Source: Thinopyrum elongatum
Taxonomy: Eukaryota; Streptophyta; Magnoliopsida; Poales; Poaceae
NCBI GenBank assembly: GCA_011799875.1
Contig: CM022298.1
Coordinates: 266,159,757 to 266,223,756 of the forward strand
DNA: 64,000 bases
Reading direction: 5' to 3'
Shown: piece after piece, positions 1 to 10,336 of the stretch
How the letters are laid out: every line of letters starts with the position of its first letter
How positions within the stretch are numbered: the first letter of the stretch is position 1
Notes under the pieces: generated by a model
Database searches by the model: none
What the model was told of the DNA's origin: nothing
What the model saw: only the letters and a program-made list of their open reading frames with translations
Translations under genes and position numbers: made by a program

Positions 1-482
1 TCAGAGGGAGGTGCACCAGGTGGGCACAACCCACCTAGGTGCGCCAGGACCCCCAGGCACGCCCTGGTGGGTTGTGGTCCCCATGTGGGGCCCCTCACTT
101 ATCTCTTCATCCCACATCATCACCTACCTCCAGAAAAAATTCACCATTGCTCTTGCTCTCGTGTTCTTGCTCTCAAACCCGCGGATTTCGATCTCTTTGC
201 CCGAAGCTCCATTTCCGAAACTGTTTCAGGGGATTGTTGCTTGGTATGTGACTCCTCCGTGTGTCCAATTGGTTTGTGCTTTAGTAGTTTATACTTTGAA
301 TAATTAGCTACTCTTGGTGCTGCTGTAGATGTGCTTGCATGTTGAATTCTTAGAGTTCTAAGTAGTTTGAATGCTTGTTATGGCCTCTATGCATCTCTAG
401 GAATAGTTGTTTTCAATCTTACAAGGTTTTGTTGACAAAAATTTGTGACATAAAAAATTTCAGAAAATTGTACGCGAATATT
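1..482 (+). other. Noncoding spacer before the Athila extra ORF
   Basis: No coding frame is supported here. The segment is collinear with 40580-41067 in the second Athila-like element, including a GC-rich stretch of inverted CACC/GGTG motifs near 10-80. That shows it is a regular part of this family. It may be a leader or intron for the downstream ORF, because both copies have long T-rich stretches and AG acceptor-like sites, but splicing cannot be shown from sequence alone. Confidence 0.6.
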
Positions 483-1496
483 ATGAACTTCTTTGGAAGG
501 AGTTCTTCGAGGCGAAGGTCCTCGGAGGCATCTTCTAGTAGCAGCTCCGCTCGTCGGTCTTATGTTGAACTGAGCGAAAGTTCCATACGAGATGCCGCCA
601 CCAAAACATGCTTATGGCCATGCGACGATTATATGGTGAGCGTGGGTATTAAGGAGGAATTTGAGCAGTATGTTCACAATGCCGAGCTCGGTCCCTACAT
701 TTCAGATAAGTGCAACCAACACCTCACTCTCACTGAATCATTTGTCAAAGAATTTAAATTCCATCCCCGTGAGTCTAGGGTGTCATTTAAATTGTATGAA
801 AATCCATTTACTATTTCTTTACAGAGATTTGCTCACCACTGTAAAATCCCATTTTGGGGTTCGCTTGACGAACCACCAAGGTCTGAGTTTGAGATGTTCT
901 TGACTAGTCTTTGTTATGGTGAAAATAGGGGAGCGACGCAAGGTAGAATAAAGAGCATTCATTTTCCCGCAATCCAGTATTTCGCATTATTCAATGGAAA
1001 ATGCATTGTAGGCAAACAAGATTGCAGTACACTTTGTGCTCCGGACTTGAGCCTCATACGCACTGCTCTCACCGGTGACAAAAGTTATAATCTTGGAGCG
1101 ATTGTTGCACACAGGTTACAACACAACGCTAATAGTGGTTATTTTTATGGTGGAATTTATGCCACACGCTTAGCAAGAGAGCTGGGTGTTTCACCTTTGC
1201 CCTATGATCCTATTTTACCCACGCAGTACCTAGACTTTGATGCTATGAAACGTCATAAGATCCTTAGAGGTGAACCCCATAATTTCACTTATAAATTGAT
1301 GTTTAATAAGGACTCCGTGGTGGACACATATTTGCCTGCACCTGCTCTCTTTAATGTTCACAACAGGGGAAGATATTTTGTTCTTGAGAGCGAGGCCCGA
1401 GCCCATAACGCAGCGGTTGTGGCCGCACGGCAGGCTGAGGCGTCCGCACCGAGAGCCTCCATGAGCTATCACTCCGACCACTACGCAGGCTACTGA
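483..1496 (+). CDS. Athila-type extra ORF (ATHILA ORF1-like protein), open, 337 codons
   Basis: The first ATG that matches the paralogous copy at 41068 is at 483 (MNFFGRSSSRRRSS). The frame is also open upstream to 375 but without an ATG. The N-terminus is rich in serine and arginine (about residues 4-24), which may be a nuclear or nucleic-acid-binding tail. A globular region follows, with conserved blocks such as HHCKIPFWGSLDEPP and NGKCIVGKQD. No reverse transcriptase, integrase or protease motif is present, and I see no clear signal peptide or membrane helix. Its place between pol and the 3' LTR is where Athila elements carry an env-like or unknown ORF. I infer the ATHILA ORF-1 family (PF03078-like) or a related plant transposon protein family; its function is not known. 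The frame is unbroken, unlike the copy at 41068, which has a stop and a CACTA insertion. Confidence 0.7.
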   Translation: MNFFGRSSSRRRSSEASSSSSSARRSYVELSESSIRDAATKTCLWPCDDYMVSVGIKEEFEQYVHNAELGPYISDKCNQHLTLTESFVKEFKFHPRESRVSFKLYENPFTISLQRFAHHCKIPFWGSLDEPPRSEFEMFLTSLCYGENRGATQGRIKSIHFPAIQYFALFNGKCIVGKQDCSTLCAPDLSLIRTALTGDKSYNLGAIVAHRLQHNANSGYFYGGIYATRLARELGVSPLPYDPILPTQYLDFDAMKRHKILRGEPHNFTYKLMFNKDSVVDTYLPAPALFNVHNRGRYFVLESEARAHNAAVVAARQAEASAPRASMSYHSDHYAGY

Positions 1497-3610
1497 CTGA
1501 TTACCAAGCTAGGCTAAAAGCCTAAGCTTGGGGGAGTACGTATTTCCACCGACATTACATTCATGTTCACATATTTCATTTCAGTTGTCGGTCTTCACAC
1601 TTTTTCATTGTATTATCCATGTTAGATTTATTTTCTTGCTTTCTTCTTGTGTGTTTGAAAAACTTTGAGAAAATCCAAAAATATATTTCTTGCTTCTTTT
1701 TGATTTTTCTTCCTAGTTTAAATTGTTGTAGTACTAAAAAGAAAAAGAAAAAAGATTTCCTTGTTCTTCTTTTGCTTGTTGGGAGCTTTCCCGTGTAAAT
1801 AGTTTTCCTATTTTTGTTTTTCCTTTTTATTTGCTTTCTTCAGAAAACCAAAAACTCCAAAAATATTTCAGTGTGTTTTTCTGAACTTCTTTTCTTTTAT
1901 TGAGTCATACCGAGGAGAAGACCACGATGAAAATGTTGAGTGGCTCTCATATGCATTATTGTTAATCTAACAAAGAGCCCAATTTACCTTGTCTTCTCCT
2001 TTTGAATAAAATGTTTGCAGATTCCAACTTAGTCCACGGCACTCTTGCACTATTATCATTTTCATATCGTTCGGCCATGCAAGTGAAAGGCAATAATGAC
2101 AATATTCGATGAACTGGCCGTGGCAGAGAGAAACGGGTATGAACTCGACTTGTTCTGTTTTTGTAAATATGTTTAACCTAGTATCCATGATTCAGCCCAT
2201 TATGATTAAACATGTTTGCAATGACAATTAGAGATTATAGTTTCTCATGCCATGCATAAGTAGCTGGGAGTGAATAATGATTTATCTTGGATATCAACAT
2301 TGCGTTAAGATGATTGTGATATAGTATGATGATATGGTATCCTCCTCTGAACGTTCGAGTGGCTTGACTTGGCACATGTTCATGCATGTAGTTGAGTCAA
2401 AACCAACATAGCCTTCATGATATTTATGTTCATGGTGTTCATATCCTACTCATGCTAGTGTCCAATGTTACTTATGCATAATGCATGTTCATGACCGTTG
2501 TTGCTCTCTAGCTGGCCGCTTCTCAACCTATTTGCTAGCCTTCACCTGTACTAAGTGGGAATTATGCTTGTACATCCAAAACCTGAAACCCAAGTTATTC
2601 CAGATGAGTCCACCATACCTACCTATATGCGGTATTACCCTACCGCCCTAAGTAAATTTGCATGTGCCATCTCTAATTTTCAAAATAAATTTCTCTTTTG
2701 TGTGCTCGTACCGCTCGCGAGGCGGTGAGGGGTGGCCAATATTTTTCCATGCTAGATATGTTATTCTCACGATGAGTGTTTATTCACTTGTCATTGTACG
2801 AGAGTACGGCAAAGGTATTAGGGATGCCCAGTCCCGAAATGAAAAATGAATTTACTTTATGTTGTCAAATAATAAATTCCTTGGAAAGTGTTGGTATGGA
2901 GGGCACCCGTGGATACGGTTAGCCATGGAAAGTGAAAGTATGGTGGAAAAAGGAATAAACTTTAATTTCTGTTTGGGAACCGCCTATAATATATCTAGCA
3001 TGGAAAGTATTGGAAACTCTAAGTCATTTTTGTTGGTGGGAAAAGTATGCCTCTCAAAATGTTTTTATCTCTCAATTTAAGCTTTGAGCTCTGGCACCTC
3101 TGCAAATCACTGCTTCCCTCTACGAAGGGACTATGTATTTATTTTCATGTTGTGTCATCACCTTCTTAAATAAGCGCCAGAACCTGAGAGCACTGTTGTC
3201 ATGCTTATGCATTGTGTGTAGCTAATGTTGGGTGCATCATGATTGGATCTTTTCTACCATGAATTACAATGTTTAGTCGCTGCTTGAACTTTTGAGGTGC
3301 TCTGCATTTATGTTTTGTGGTCTCAGAAAGGGCTAGCAAGATACCACTATTGTCATATTATATCATGGTTGTTTTTAATAACGTGTTGTTGTTCGAGATA
3401 TCTTATTATTGCTCGCTAGCTGATTATGTCATTGATATGAGTTAATATAATTTTTAAGAGTTATTGTCGACATGGTTAGTTCTAATTTTGGCTGAAAACC
3501 TGGGTGCTGTTTAAGCTTATTTATGCAAACAAGAGCAAAAGAGTTCGTAAAAGTATTTCTTTTTCACTTTCAGTTTATCAACTGAATTGCTTGAGGACTA
3601 GCAAAGGTTT
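1497..3610 (+). other. Long untranslated spacer between the Athila ORF and the 3' LTR
   Basis: About 2.1 kb of AT-rich sequence without a credible coding frame. It starts with a polypurine-tract-like motif (1524-1537) and ends with an identical motif directly before the LTR (3611-3624). T-rich and A-rich stretches fill 1600-1900. Short frames in this region are below 110 codons and match nothing I recognise. Confidence 0.6.
1524..1537 (+). promoter_or_regulatory. Second, internal polypurine-tract-like motif
   Basis: The 14-mer AAGCTTGGGGGAGT here is identical to the tract abutting the 3' LTR at 3611-3624. It lies 28 bases after the ORF stop codon. A second tract upstream of the main one could prime plus-strand synthesis, but the motif may also be a duplication relic. 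Confidence 0.45.
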
Positions 3611-3624
3611 AAGCTTGGGGGAGT
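3611..3624 (+). promoter_or_regulatory. Polypurine tract of the Athila element
   Basis: AAGCTTGGGGGAGT sits immediately before the TG that opens the LTR at 3625. This is the expected position for the plus-strand primer in Ty3/gypsy elements. Confidence 0.8.
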
Positions 3625-4995
3625 TGATACGTCTCCAATGTATCTACTTTTCCTAACGCTTGTCCTCTTGTTTTGGACTCTAATTTGCATGATTTGAATG
3701 AAACTAACCCCGGACTAACGCTGTTTTCAGCAGAACTACCATGGTGTTGTTTTTGTGCAGAAATAGAAGTTCTCGAAATGGAACGAAACTTTGCGAGGAT
3801 TTTTTTATATAAAATAAGAGAATTTCTGGAGCCAAGAGCCACCTGAGGGGGGCACCTGGGTGGGCACAACCCACCAGGGCGCACCTGCCCCCCAGGCGCG
3901 CCCAGGTGGGTTGTTCCCACATGGTGGCCCCGCAGACCCTGAAACCGACGCTATAAAATCCTATTTTTCCAGAAAAAAATCAGGGAGAAAGAATTATCGC
4001 ATTTGGCGAGATGGAGCCGCCGCCACCTCCTGTTCTTCATCGGGAGGCCAGATCTGGAGTCCGTTTGGGGCTCCGAAGAGGGGGACCTTCGATCTTCGTC
4101 ATCACCAACCCTTCTCCATCGCCAATTCCATGATGCTCCCCACCGGGAGTGAGTAATTCCTTCGTAGGCTCGCTGGTCGGTGAGGAGTTGGATGAGATTC
4201 ATCATGTAATCGAGTTAGTTTTGTTAGGGCTTGATCCCTAGTATCCATTATGTTCTGAGATTGATGTTGCTATGACTTTGCCATGCTTAATGCTTGTCAC
4301 TTTGGGCCCGGGTGCCATGATTTCAGATCTGAACTGTTTATGTTATCATCATTATATCCATGTTCTAGATCCGATCTTGCAAGTTATAGTCACCTACTAC
4401 GTGTTATGATCCGGCAACCCAGGAGTGACAATAGTCGGGACCACTCCCGGTGATGACCGTAGTTTGAGGAGTTCATGTATTCACCGTGTGTTAATGCTTT
4501 GTTCTGGTTCTCTATTAAAAGGAGGCCTTAATATCCCTTAGTTTCCAATATGGACCCCGCTGCCACGGGAGGGTAGGACAAAAGATGTCATGCAAGTTCT
4601 TTTCATAAGCACGTATGACTATTTACGAAATACATGCCTACATTATATTTATGAACTGGAGCTAGTGTCGTATCGCCCTAGGTTATGACTGTCACATGAT
4701 GAATATCATCCAACAAATTACCGATCCAATGCCTATGATTTTCCTACATATTGTTCTTGCTAAGTTACTACTGCTACCGTTACTATTGCTGCTGCTACTA
4801 TTATCAAAACTATCATACTACTTTGCTACTGATCGCTTTGCTGCATATAATTAATCTCCAGGTGTGGTTGAATTGACAACTCAGCTGCTAATACTTACAA
4901 ATATTCTTTGGCTCCCCTTGTGTCGAATCTATAAATTTGGGTTGAATACTCTACCCTCGAAAACTGTTGCGATCCCCTATACTTGTGGGTTATCA
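3625..4995 (+). repeat. 3' LTR of the Athila-lineage element (1371 bp)
   Basis: The LTR opens with TGATACGTCTCC and closes with GGGTTATCA (TG...CA). It aligns end to end with the 1419-bp 5' LTR at 36050-37468. The adjacent Sirevirus sequence CCTTC at 4996-5000 would be one copy of the target duplication; the other copy is outside the window. The last 130 bases are open in the reading frame of the following Sirevirus pol. Confidence 0.9.
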
Positions 4996-7900
4996 CCTTC
5001 TCTAGGTAATGATCATTCATATGATGATGATGTTGAACATGGATATTATGACGAGGATTATGATAGTGACTTTGATCTTGATGAGTCTATGAGACATCTT
5101 GGTCTCATGGCTAATCTTCGTGGTTACATGGCCGGAGGAAAGGAATGGGTTCTAGATAGTGGATGTACCGATCACATGACCGGAGACAAGGATATGTTTC
5201 GTGCGCTTGCTGAAAACGACGGCCCTCGAAAGTATGTCACTTTTGGTGATAACTCAAAGGGTAAGGTGGTTGGCCTTGGTAAGGTGGCCATCTCACATGA
5301 CAGCTCCATCCAAAATGTTATGCTCATTGAATCTCTTGGCTACAATCTACTTTCCGTATCTAGACTAGCCGACTTCGGTCTTAATGTTCTATTCACTGAA
5401 GTAGACTACCAAGCGTTTCGAAGAGATAATCATAATGTGGTCTTTACCGGTATACGTAGAGGTGATCTATACCTTGTTGACTTCACTAAAAGAGCTCAAC
5501 CTAGAACTTGCTTTATTGCTAAATCTTCTAAAGGTTGGTTGTGGCATAGAAGGTTAGGTCATGTGGGCATGCGAAATCTTGATAAGCTTATTAAAGGTGA
5601 TCATATCCTTGGTGTTAAAGATGTTATATTTGACAAGGATAGACTTTGCAGTGCTTGCCAAGCAGGAAAACAAGTTGGAGGAAGTCATCCCGTGAAGAAC
5701 ATCATGACTACGAGAAGACCGCTTGAGCTACTTCATATGGATCTTTTTTGTCCCAATGCCTACAAGAGTCTCGGTGGTAACTTGTTTGGTTTAGTCATTG
5801 TTGATGATTTTTCCAGATTTACGTGGGTGTTCTTTCTTGATGAGAAATCGCAGGTCCAAAAGATCTTCAAGAACTTCGCTAGGAAGGCCCAAAATCAATT
5901 TGAAGTGAAGATCAAGAAGATTCGCAGCGACAACGGAACGGAGTTCAAGAACGCAAATGTGGATACCTTTCTTGACGAAGAAGGGATTTCACATGAGTTC
6001 TCGGCTACGTACACACCTCAACAAAATGGAGTTGTTGAGAGGAAGAACCGGACACTCATTGAGATGGCAAGAACGATGCTTGATGAATACAAGTCGCCAA
6101 AACACTTTTGGGCGGAAGCGGTTGAGACAGCTTGTCATGCTACAAATCGATTGTATCTTCACAAGCTGCTCGGCAAGACGGCATACGAGCTTCTCACCGG
6201 TAACAAACCCCAAGTTGGATACTTTCGAGTATTTGGCTCAAAGTGCTACATTCTTGATAAGCATCATCGTTCAAAATTTGCTTCTAAATCTCATGAAGGT
6301 TTTCTACTTGGTTATGGCTCAAACTCTCACACTTACCGTGTCTACACCAATTTCACCCGAAAGGTTGAAGAGACGGTAGATGTGAAGTTTGATGAATCTA
6401 ACGGCTTGCTAGTAGAGCAATTGCCAATTGATGTAGGAGACAAAGACCCTTCGGAAGCAATTCAAGACTTGTCTATTTGCAAGATTCGCCCAACGAAGGT
6501 GAAGGAGAGTACCTCGTCCGTTCAAGTGGAAGCCTCAACTTCATGCCAAGGTGAACCACAAGTTGACTTGGAGGCATCCACAAGTGGAACACGTCAAGAT
6601 GAAGGAAACGAGGAAGTACAACAAGATGAACCTCATCGACCTCCTTCTCCACCTCCACAAGAGAACATCAATGCCAACAACAATGAAGAAGGACAAGAGG
6701 AAGAACAAGATGATGAAGAGGATGTTCCACCTCGACCCAAACAAAAGCTCTCACGAGTTAGAGCAAGAGTTTCAAGAGATCATCCCGTTGAACAAATCTT
6801 CGATGATATTCAAACTGGGAGAATTACTCGATCTAAGTCTCGCTTAGCTAACTTTTGTGAACATTATTCATTCATTTCTAACATTGAACCTATGAAGGTT
6901 GAAAAAGCTCTTGATGATCCGGATTGGGTGAACGCTATGCATGAAGAGCTACACAATTTCGAGAGGAATCAAGTATGGACGCTTGTTGAACAGCCCGATG
7001 AAAAGCACAATGTCATTGGAACCAAATGGGTGTGTCGGAATAAGCAAGATGAAGATGGACAAGTTGTACGCAACAAGGCCCATCTCGTCGCCCAAGGTTA
7101 CACTCAATTCGAAGGTATGGACTATGGTGAGACATATGCCCCCGTTGCTAGACTTGAGTCCATATGCATCTTACTTGCTTATGCCAATCATCATGATATC
7201 ACTTTATATCAAATGGACATCAAAAGTGCCTTTCTAAATGGAGAAATTGAGGAGGAAGTCTATGTTAAACAACCTCCTGGCTTTGTTAATACCAAGAAAC
7301 CTAATCATGTTTACAAACTTCACAAAGCTCTTTATGGTCTCAAACAAGCTCCTAGAGCTTGGTATAAATGCTTGGCTAAGTTTCTTATTGAAAAAGGCTT
7401 TGAGATTGGAAAAATTGATTCTACACTTTTTACTAAAAGGGTTAATGGAGAATTATTTGTATGCCAAATCTATGTGGATGATATCATATTTGGTTCGACT
7501 AACCCTCATTTTAGTAAAAAGTTTGGAAGGCTAATGTGGGAGAAGTTTGAGATGTCTATGATGAGTGAACTCAAATTCTTTCTTGGTTTGCAAATCAAGC
7601 AAACTAAGGAGGGTACCTTTGTTTCCCAAACAAAGTATACCAAGGACTTATGCAAGAAGTTCAATATGCAAGAGAGCAAAGATATGAAAACACCCATGCC
7701 TACTAGTGGACATCTTGACTTGACAAAGGATGGCAAACCAGTTGACCATAAGGTTTATCGCTCTATGATTGGTTCATTATTATATCTATGTGCCTCCCAT
7801 CCCAATATTATGCTCAGTGTGTGCATGTGTGCACGATATCAAGCGGCCCCAAAAGAATGTCATCTTAAGGCTGTGAAAAGGATAGTGAGATACTTAATTC

Positions 7901-8424
7901 ATACACCAAACTTTGGCATTTGGTATCCTAAGAGGTCTTCTTTTGATCTTGTTGGCTACTCCGATTCGGACTATGCCGGTGACAAGGTTGATAGAAAGTC
8001 CACTTCGGGTACGTGTCAATTTCTTGGTAGATCTCTTGTGTCTTGGTCCTCCAAGAAACAAAACTCGGTATCCTTATCCACCGCCGAAGCGGAATACATT
8101 GCCGCTGGTTCATGTTGTGCTCAATTACTTTGGATGACCCAAACTCTTAAAGATTATGGGATATATGTGAAACATGTTCCATTGCTTTGTGATAATGAAG
8201 GTGCAATTAAGATTGCTCACAATCCCGTGCAACATTCTCGAACTAAGCATATTGAAGTTCGTCATCTTTTCATTCGAGATCATGTTGCTAAAGGAGACAT
8301 CGATCTTAAGCATGTTCATACCGATAAGCAATTGGCGGATATATTCACCAAACCGCTTGATGAGAAAGTATTTTGCCGTTTGAGAGGTGAATTGAACATC
8401 ATTGATGCCTCAAACTTGGAGTAG
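4996..8424 (+). CDS. Sirevirus (Ty1/copia) Pol: protease, integrase, reverse transcriptase, RNase H; uninterrupted
   Basis: This is an open frame of 1142 sense codons of retrotransposon origin. It also stays open 44 codons upstream into the Athila LTR (to 4864), so no native start is present. In order I see: the aspartic protease motif DSGCTDHM (about residue 54); the GAG-pre-integrase block WHRRLGH; the integrase core with acidic residues in HMDLF, RSDNGTEF and GVVERKN; an acidic, low-complexity linker rich in E, Q and P; the reverse transcriptase with YVDDI (about residue 826); and the RNase H region with DSDYAGD, ending after ADIFTKPL. Family members copy element RNA into DNA in virus-like particles and integrate it. 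There is no stop or frameshift, unlike the three lesions in copy 2. The gag part is missing from this window, so this locus alone cannot make a full polyprotein. Confidence 0.9.
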   Translation, partial: PSLGNDHSYDDDVEHGYYDEDYDSDFDLDESMRHLGLMANLRGYMAGGKEWVLDSGCTDHMTGDKDMFRALAENDGPRKYVTFGDNSKGKVVGLGKVAISHDSSIQNVMLIESLGYNLLSVSRLADFGLNVLFTEVDYQAFRRDNHNVVFTGIRRGDLYLVDFTKRAQPRTCFIAKSSKGWLWHRRLGHVGMRNLDKLIKGDHILGVKDVIFDKDRLCSACQAGKQVGGSHPVKNIMTTRRPLELLHMDLFCPNAYKSLGGNLFGLVIVDDFSRFTWVFFLDEKSQVQKIFKNFARKAQNQFEVKIKKIRSDNGTEFKNANVDTFLDEEGISHEFSATYTPQQNGVVERKNRTLIEMARTMLDEYKSPKHFWAEAVETACHATNRLYLHKLLGKTAYELLTGNKPQVGYFRVFGSKCYILDKHHRSKFASKSHEGFLLGYGSNSHTYRVYTNFTRKVEETVDVKFDESNGLLVEQLPIDVGDKDPSEAIQDLSICKIRPTKVKESTSSVQVEASTSCQGEPQVDLEASTSGTRQDEGNEEVQQDEPHRPPSPPPQENINANNNEEGQEEEQDDEEDVPPRPKQKLSRVRARVSRDHPVEQIFDDIQTGRITRSKSRLANFCEHYSFISNIEPMKVEKALDDPDWVNAMHEELHNFERNQVWTLVEQPDEKHNVIGTKWVCRNKQDEDGQVVRNKAHLVAQGYTQFEGMDYGETYAPVARLESICILLAYANHHDITLYQMDIKSAFLNGEIEEEVYVKQPPGFVNTKKPNHVYKLHKALYGLKQAPRAWYKCLAKFLIEKGFEIGKIDSTLFTKRVNGELFVCQIYVDDIIFGSTNPHFSKKFGRLMWEKFEMSMMSELKFFLGLQIKQTKEGTFVSQTKYTKDLCKKFNMQESKDMKTPMPTSGHLDLTKDGKPVDHKVYRSMIGSLLYLCASHPNIMLSVCMCARYQAAPKECHLKAVKRIVRYLIHTPNFGIWYPKRSSFDLVGYSDSDYAGDKVDRKSTSGTCQFLGRSLVSWSSKKQNSVSLSTAEAEYIAAGSCCAQLLWMTQTLKDYGIYVKHVPLLCDNEGAIKIAHNPVQHSRTKHIEVRHLFIRDHVAKGDIDLKHVHTDKQLADIFTKPLDEKVFCRLRGELNIIDASNLE

Positions 8425-10322
8425 AAACTCCATGTGGATACATGCAAGGCATGAGCCTTTTTGACTAATTGTTGATATTTCTCTTATGATGATGATCATA
8501 TGTCTTGGATATATATTTGTACCCTTGCATGCTATCTAACCCTTGTAGGTACTTGGATGAGCTCAAATCTATGAGATTGCAAATCACTCACATCTAGAAC
8601 AATCTCTACATCACCAATTCTCTACAATATGGTGGATGAAGACAAGGAAGCTTGAATCCACACAACATATCCTTTGACAATTTCTATATATCAAATTTCA
8701 TTTGGTATCAAGTTTCATCATTGTTATTTTGGATACACAAGTGCTCTTCCTTGCAAGTCTAACCCATGTAGGAAGATGAACTCAAACTATAAGATGTGCT
8801 CCCAACTCTTGATGAACTACATCAACCTTGAGCATCCAACACAAGTTCGACTACGTGATCAAGATCAACACCACCACCCAAGGTATGTTATTCCATCTTA
8901 GAGAAGATTTACCCCAAGTCATGGGTCAAAGCAGCTCAACAAGATGTGCATACATCAAAATGCTTAATCGAAAAATGGAAACCCCATTTTGAGCTTAAAC
9001 GATGAGTATGACCTACGATCAAGTGTTATCACCGACCCATTCTAGATGAAGTTCTCCATTGTTTCTTAGTGTTCTTGCATATGTTTCTTGCTTGTTCCCC
9101 TTTTTCAAAAAAAAAACTTCATCTAGATCCTTTTTCCTTTGAATGTTTCTCTGCATTTTTCTACATTAAATTCATTGCAAATCCTTTAGTTAATTCCTTG
9201 CAAATCTTTGTGAGATCTTATTTGCCAAGTGGGCTGAGGTGACAAACTGTTTCCAAAGTATTGAACTGGGCCTCACCGATTAATGCCTACCGACTAGACC
9301 GAACTACAATCTCCTTGTAGAAAGTTCATCGGTACAACCGAAGAGGACTAACCCGATCTGACCGATTTGCATCATCTATGACACTGCCAACTCGGTGCCA
9401 CCGATGAAAATGAACCGGCGTTACCGACTTCACTGCTGAGAAAACTTTTTGTCATTACAAATATCAATTCTTCTCCAGCTCCACTTGATGATTCTTATCC
9501 TCTAGCATCTTAAACTACATGCTGCTTTGTAATGTGTTTCAAGGACCAAACCTATTTGACTCATGCTCCAGAAGGACCCATCTTGGAAATTGATGTCAAA
9601 GGGGGAGAGAGAGCACATCAAAGCTTATCACATGGGGTGCTTATTAACAATAGAGGACAGAAGTCACATGTCTTTAAGAGGGGAAAGACATGTTAATGTA
9701 TGTTTGTTTTGCTCTGATTTCGGCTGCTCTAATTTTCTCTTACCCTACCTTCTCCCATTATCCAATATCAGATTCAGGGGGAGAAAGAGTTCATATCTAA
9801 GGGAAGAAAATCTTTGGAATTCATTGCATATCTTTAATCTTTGGGGACATGTCTATATCCAAATAGAGTACTAAGTACTCACTCACTGCATGTCATCCCA
9901 GTCTTGGTACTCTTGTGGTTTTCTGAACTTGCTTCGTTTAGTGGTGTTTCTATGTTATCTAACCCTGTTTTCTCAGAGTCATCCCTTCCAAAGCCAGCTC
10001 AAGATCACAGGGTAAGTATATGCATCACACTCATGTGCATGATGATCTCTTGCTGATGTACATATTGTTTGCAAGAAGGACTCCTGAACATGAAGGTACA
10101 TTCCCTGTATCTACATCATTTGCTCTGATGCACATAGCAAAGATACATGTAACTCATTGCTTGCTCTAACATGCTTATGCATTCACATGCTCTCATATTC
10201 TATCTTTGCATGATTGCATACATGTAGGGGGAGCCTATGCATGTTACATGTCCTTCCAAAGCTTTACTTGTTACCTTTCATATCCTTATCTAAAGCTTTG
10301 ATGTATGTTGTCATCAATTACC
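8425..10322 (+). other. Sirevirus 3' noncoding region between pol and the LTR
   Basis: I see no coding frame above about 100 codons. The region contains purine runs typical of Sireviruses (near 9597-9608, 9776-9790 and 10226-10235) and several short CCGAT/ATCGG-type motifs around 9280-9420 that echo the LTR palindromes. Env-like ORFs occur here in some Sireviruses; none survives in this copy. It aligns with 47626-49605 in copy 2. Confidence 0.7.
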
Positions 10323-10336
10323 AAAAAGGGGGAGAT
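10323..10336 (+). promoter_or_regulatory. Sirevirus polypurine tract, copy 1
   Basis: AAAAAGGGGGAGAT directly precedes the LTR start at 10337. The same motif precedes the 3' LTR of copy 2 at 49606-49619. Confidence 0.85.

Larger units (their letters stand above)
1..4995 (+). mobile_element. 3' part of an Athila-lineage gypsy LTR retrotransposon, left end outside the window
   Basis: This stretch holds the post-pol part of the element: a spacer, the extra Athila ORF, a long untranslated spacer, a polypurine tract and a complete 3' LTR. Its ORF and leading spacer match the second Athila-like element of this window (40580-41647), and its LTR matches 36050-37468, so the assignment is supported internally. 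The element ends at 4995 inside a Sirevirus coding frame that resumes at 4996, so it is nested in that Sirevirus. I recognise the Sabrina/WHAM type of Triticeae Athila elements but cannot choose between them. Gag, pol and the 5' LTR, if present, lie left of position 1. Confidence 0.85.

Noticed and set aside
4864..4995. Treating position 4864 as the start of the Sirevirus protein
   Set aside because: The first 44 codons belong to the Athila LTR; native Sirevirus sequence begins at 4996 in the middle of the polyprotein.
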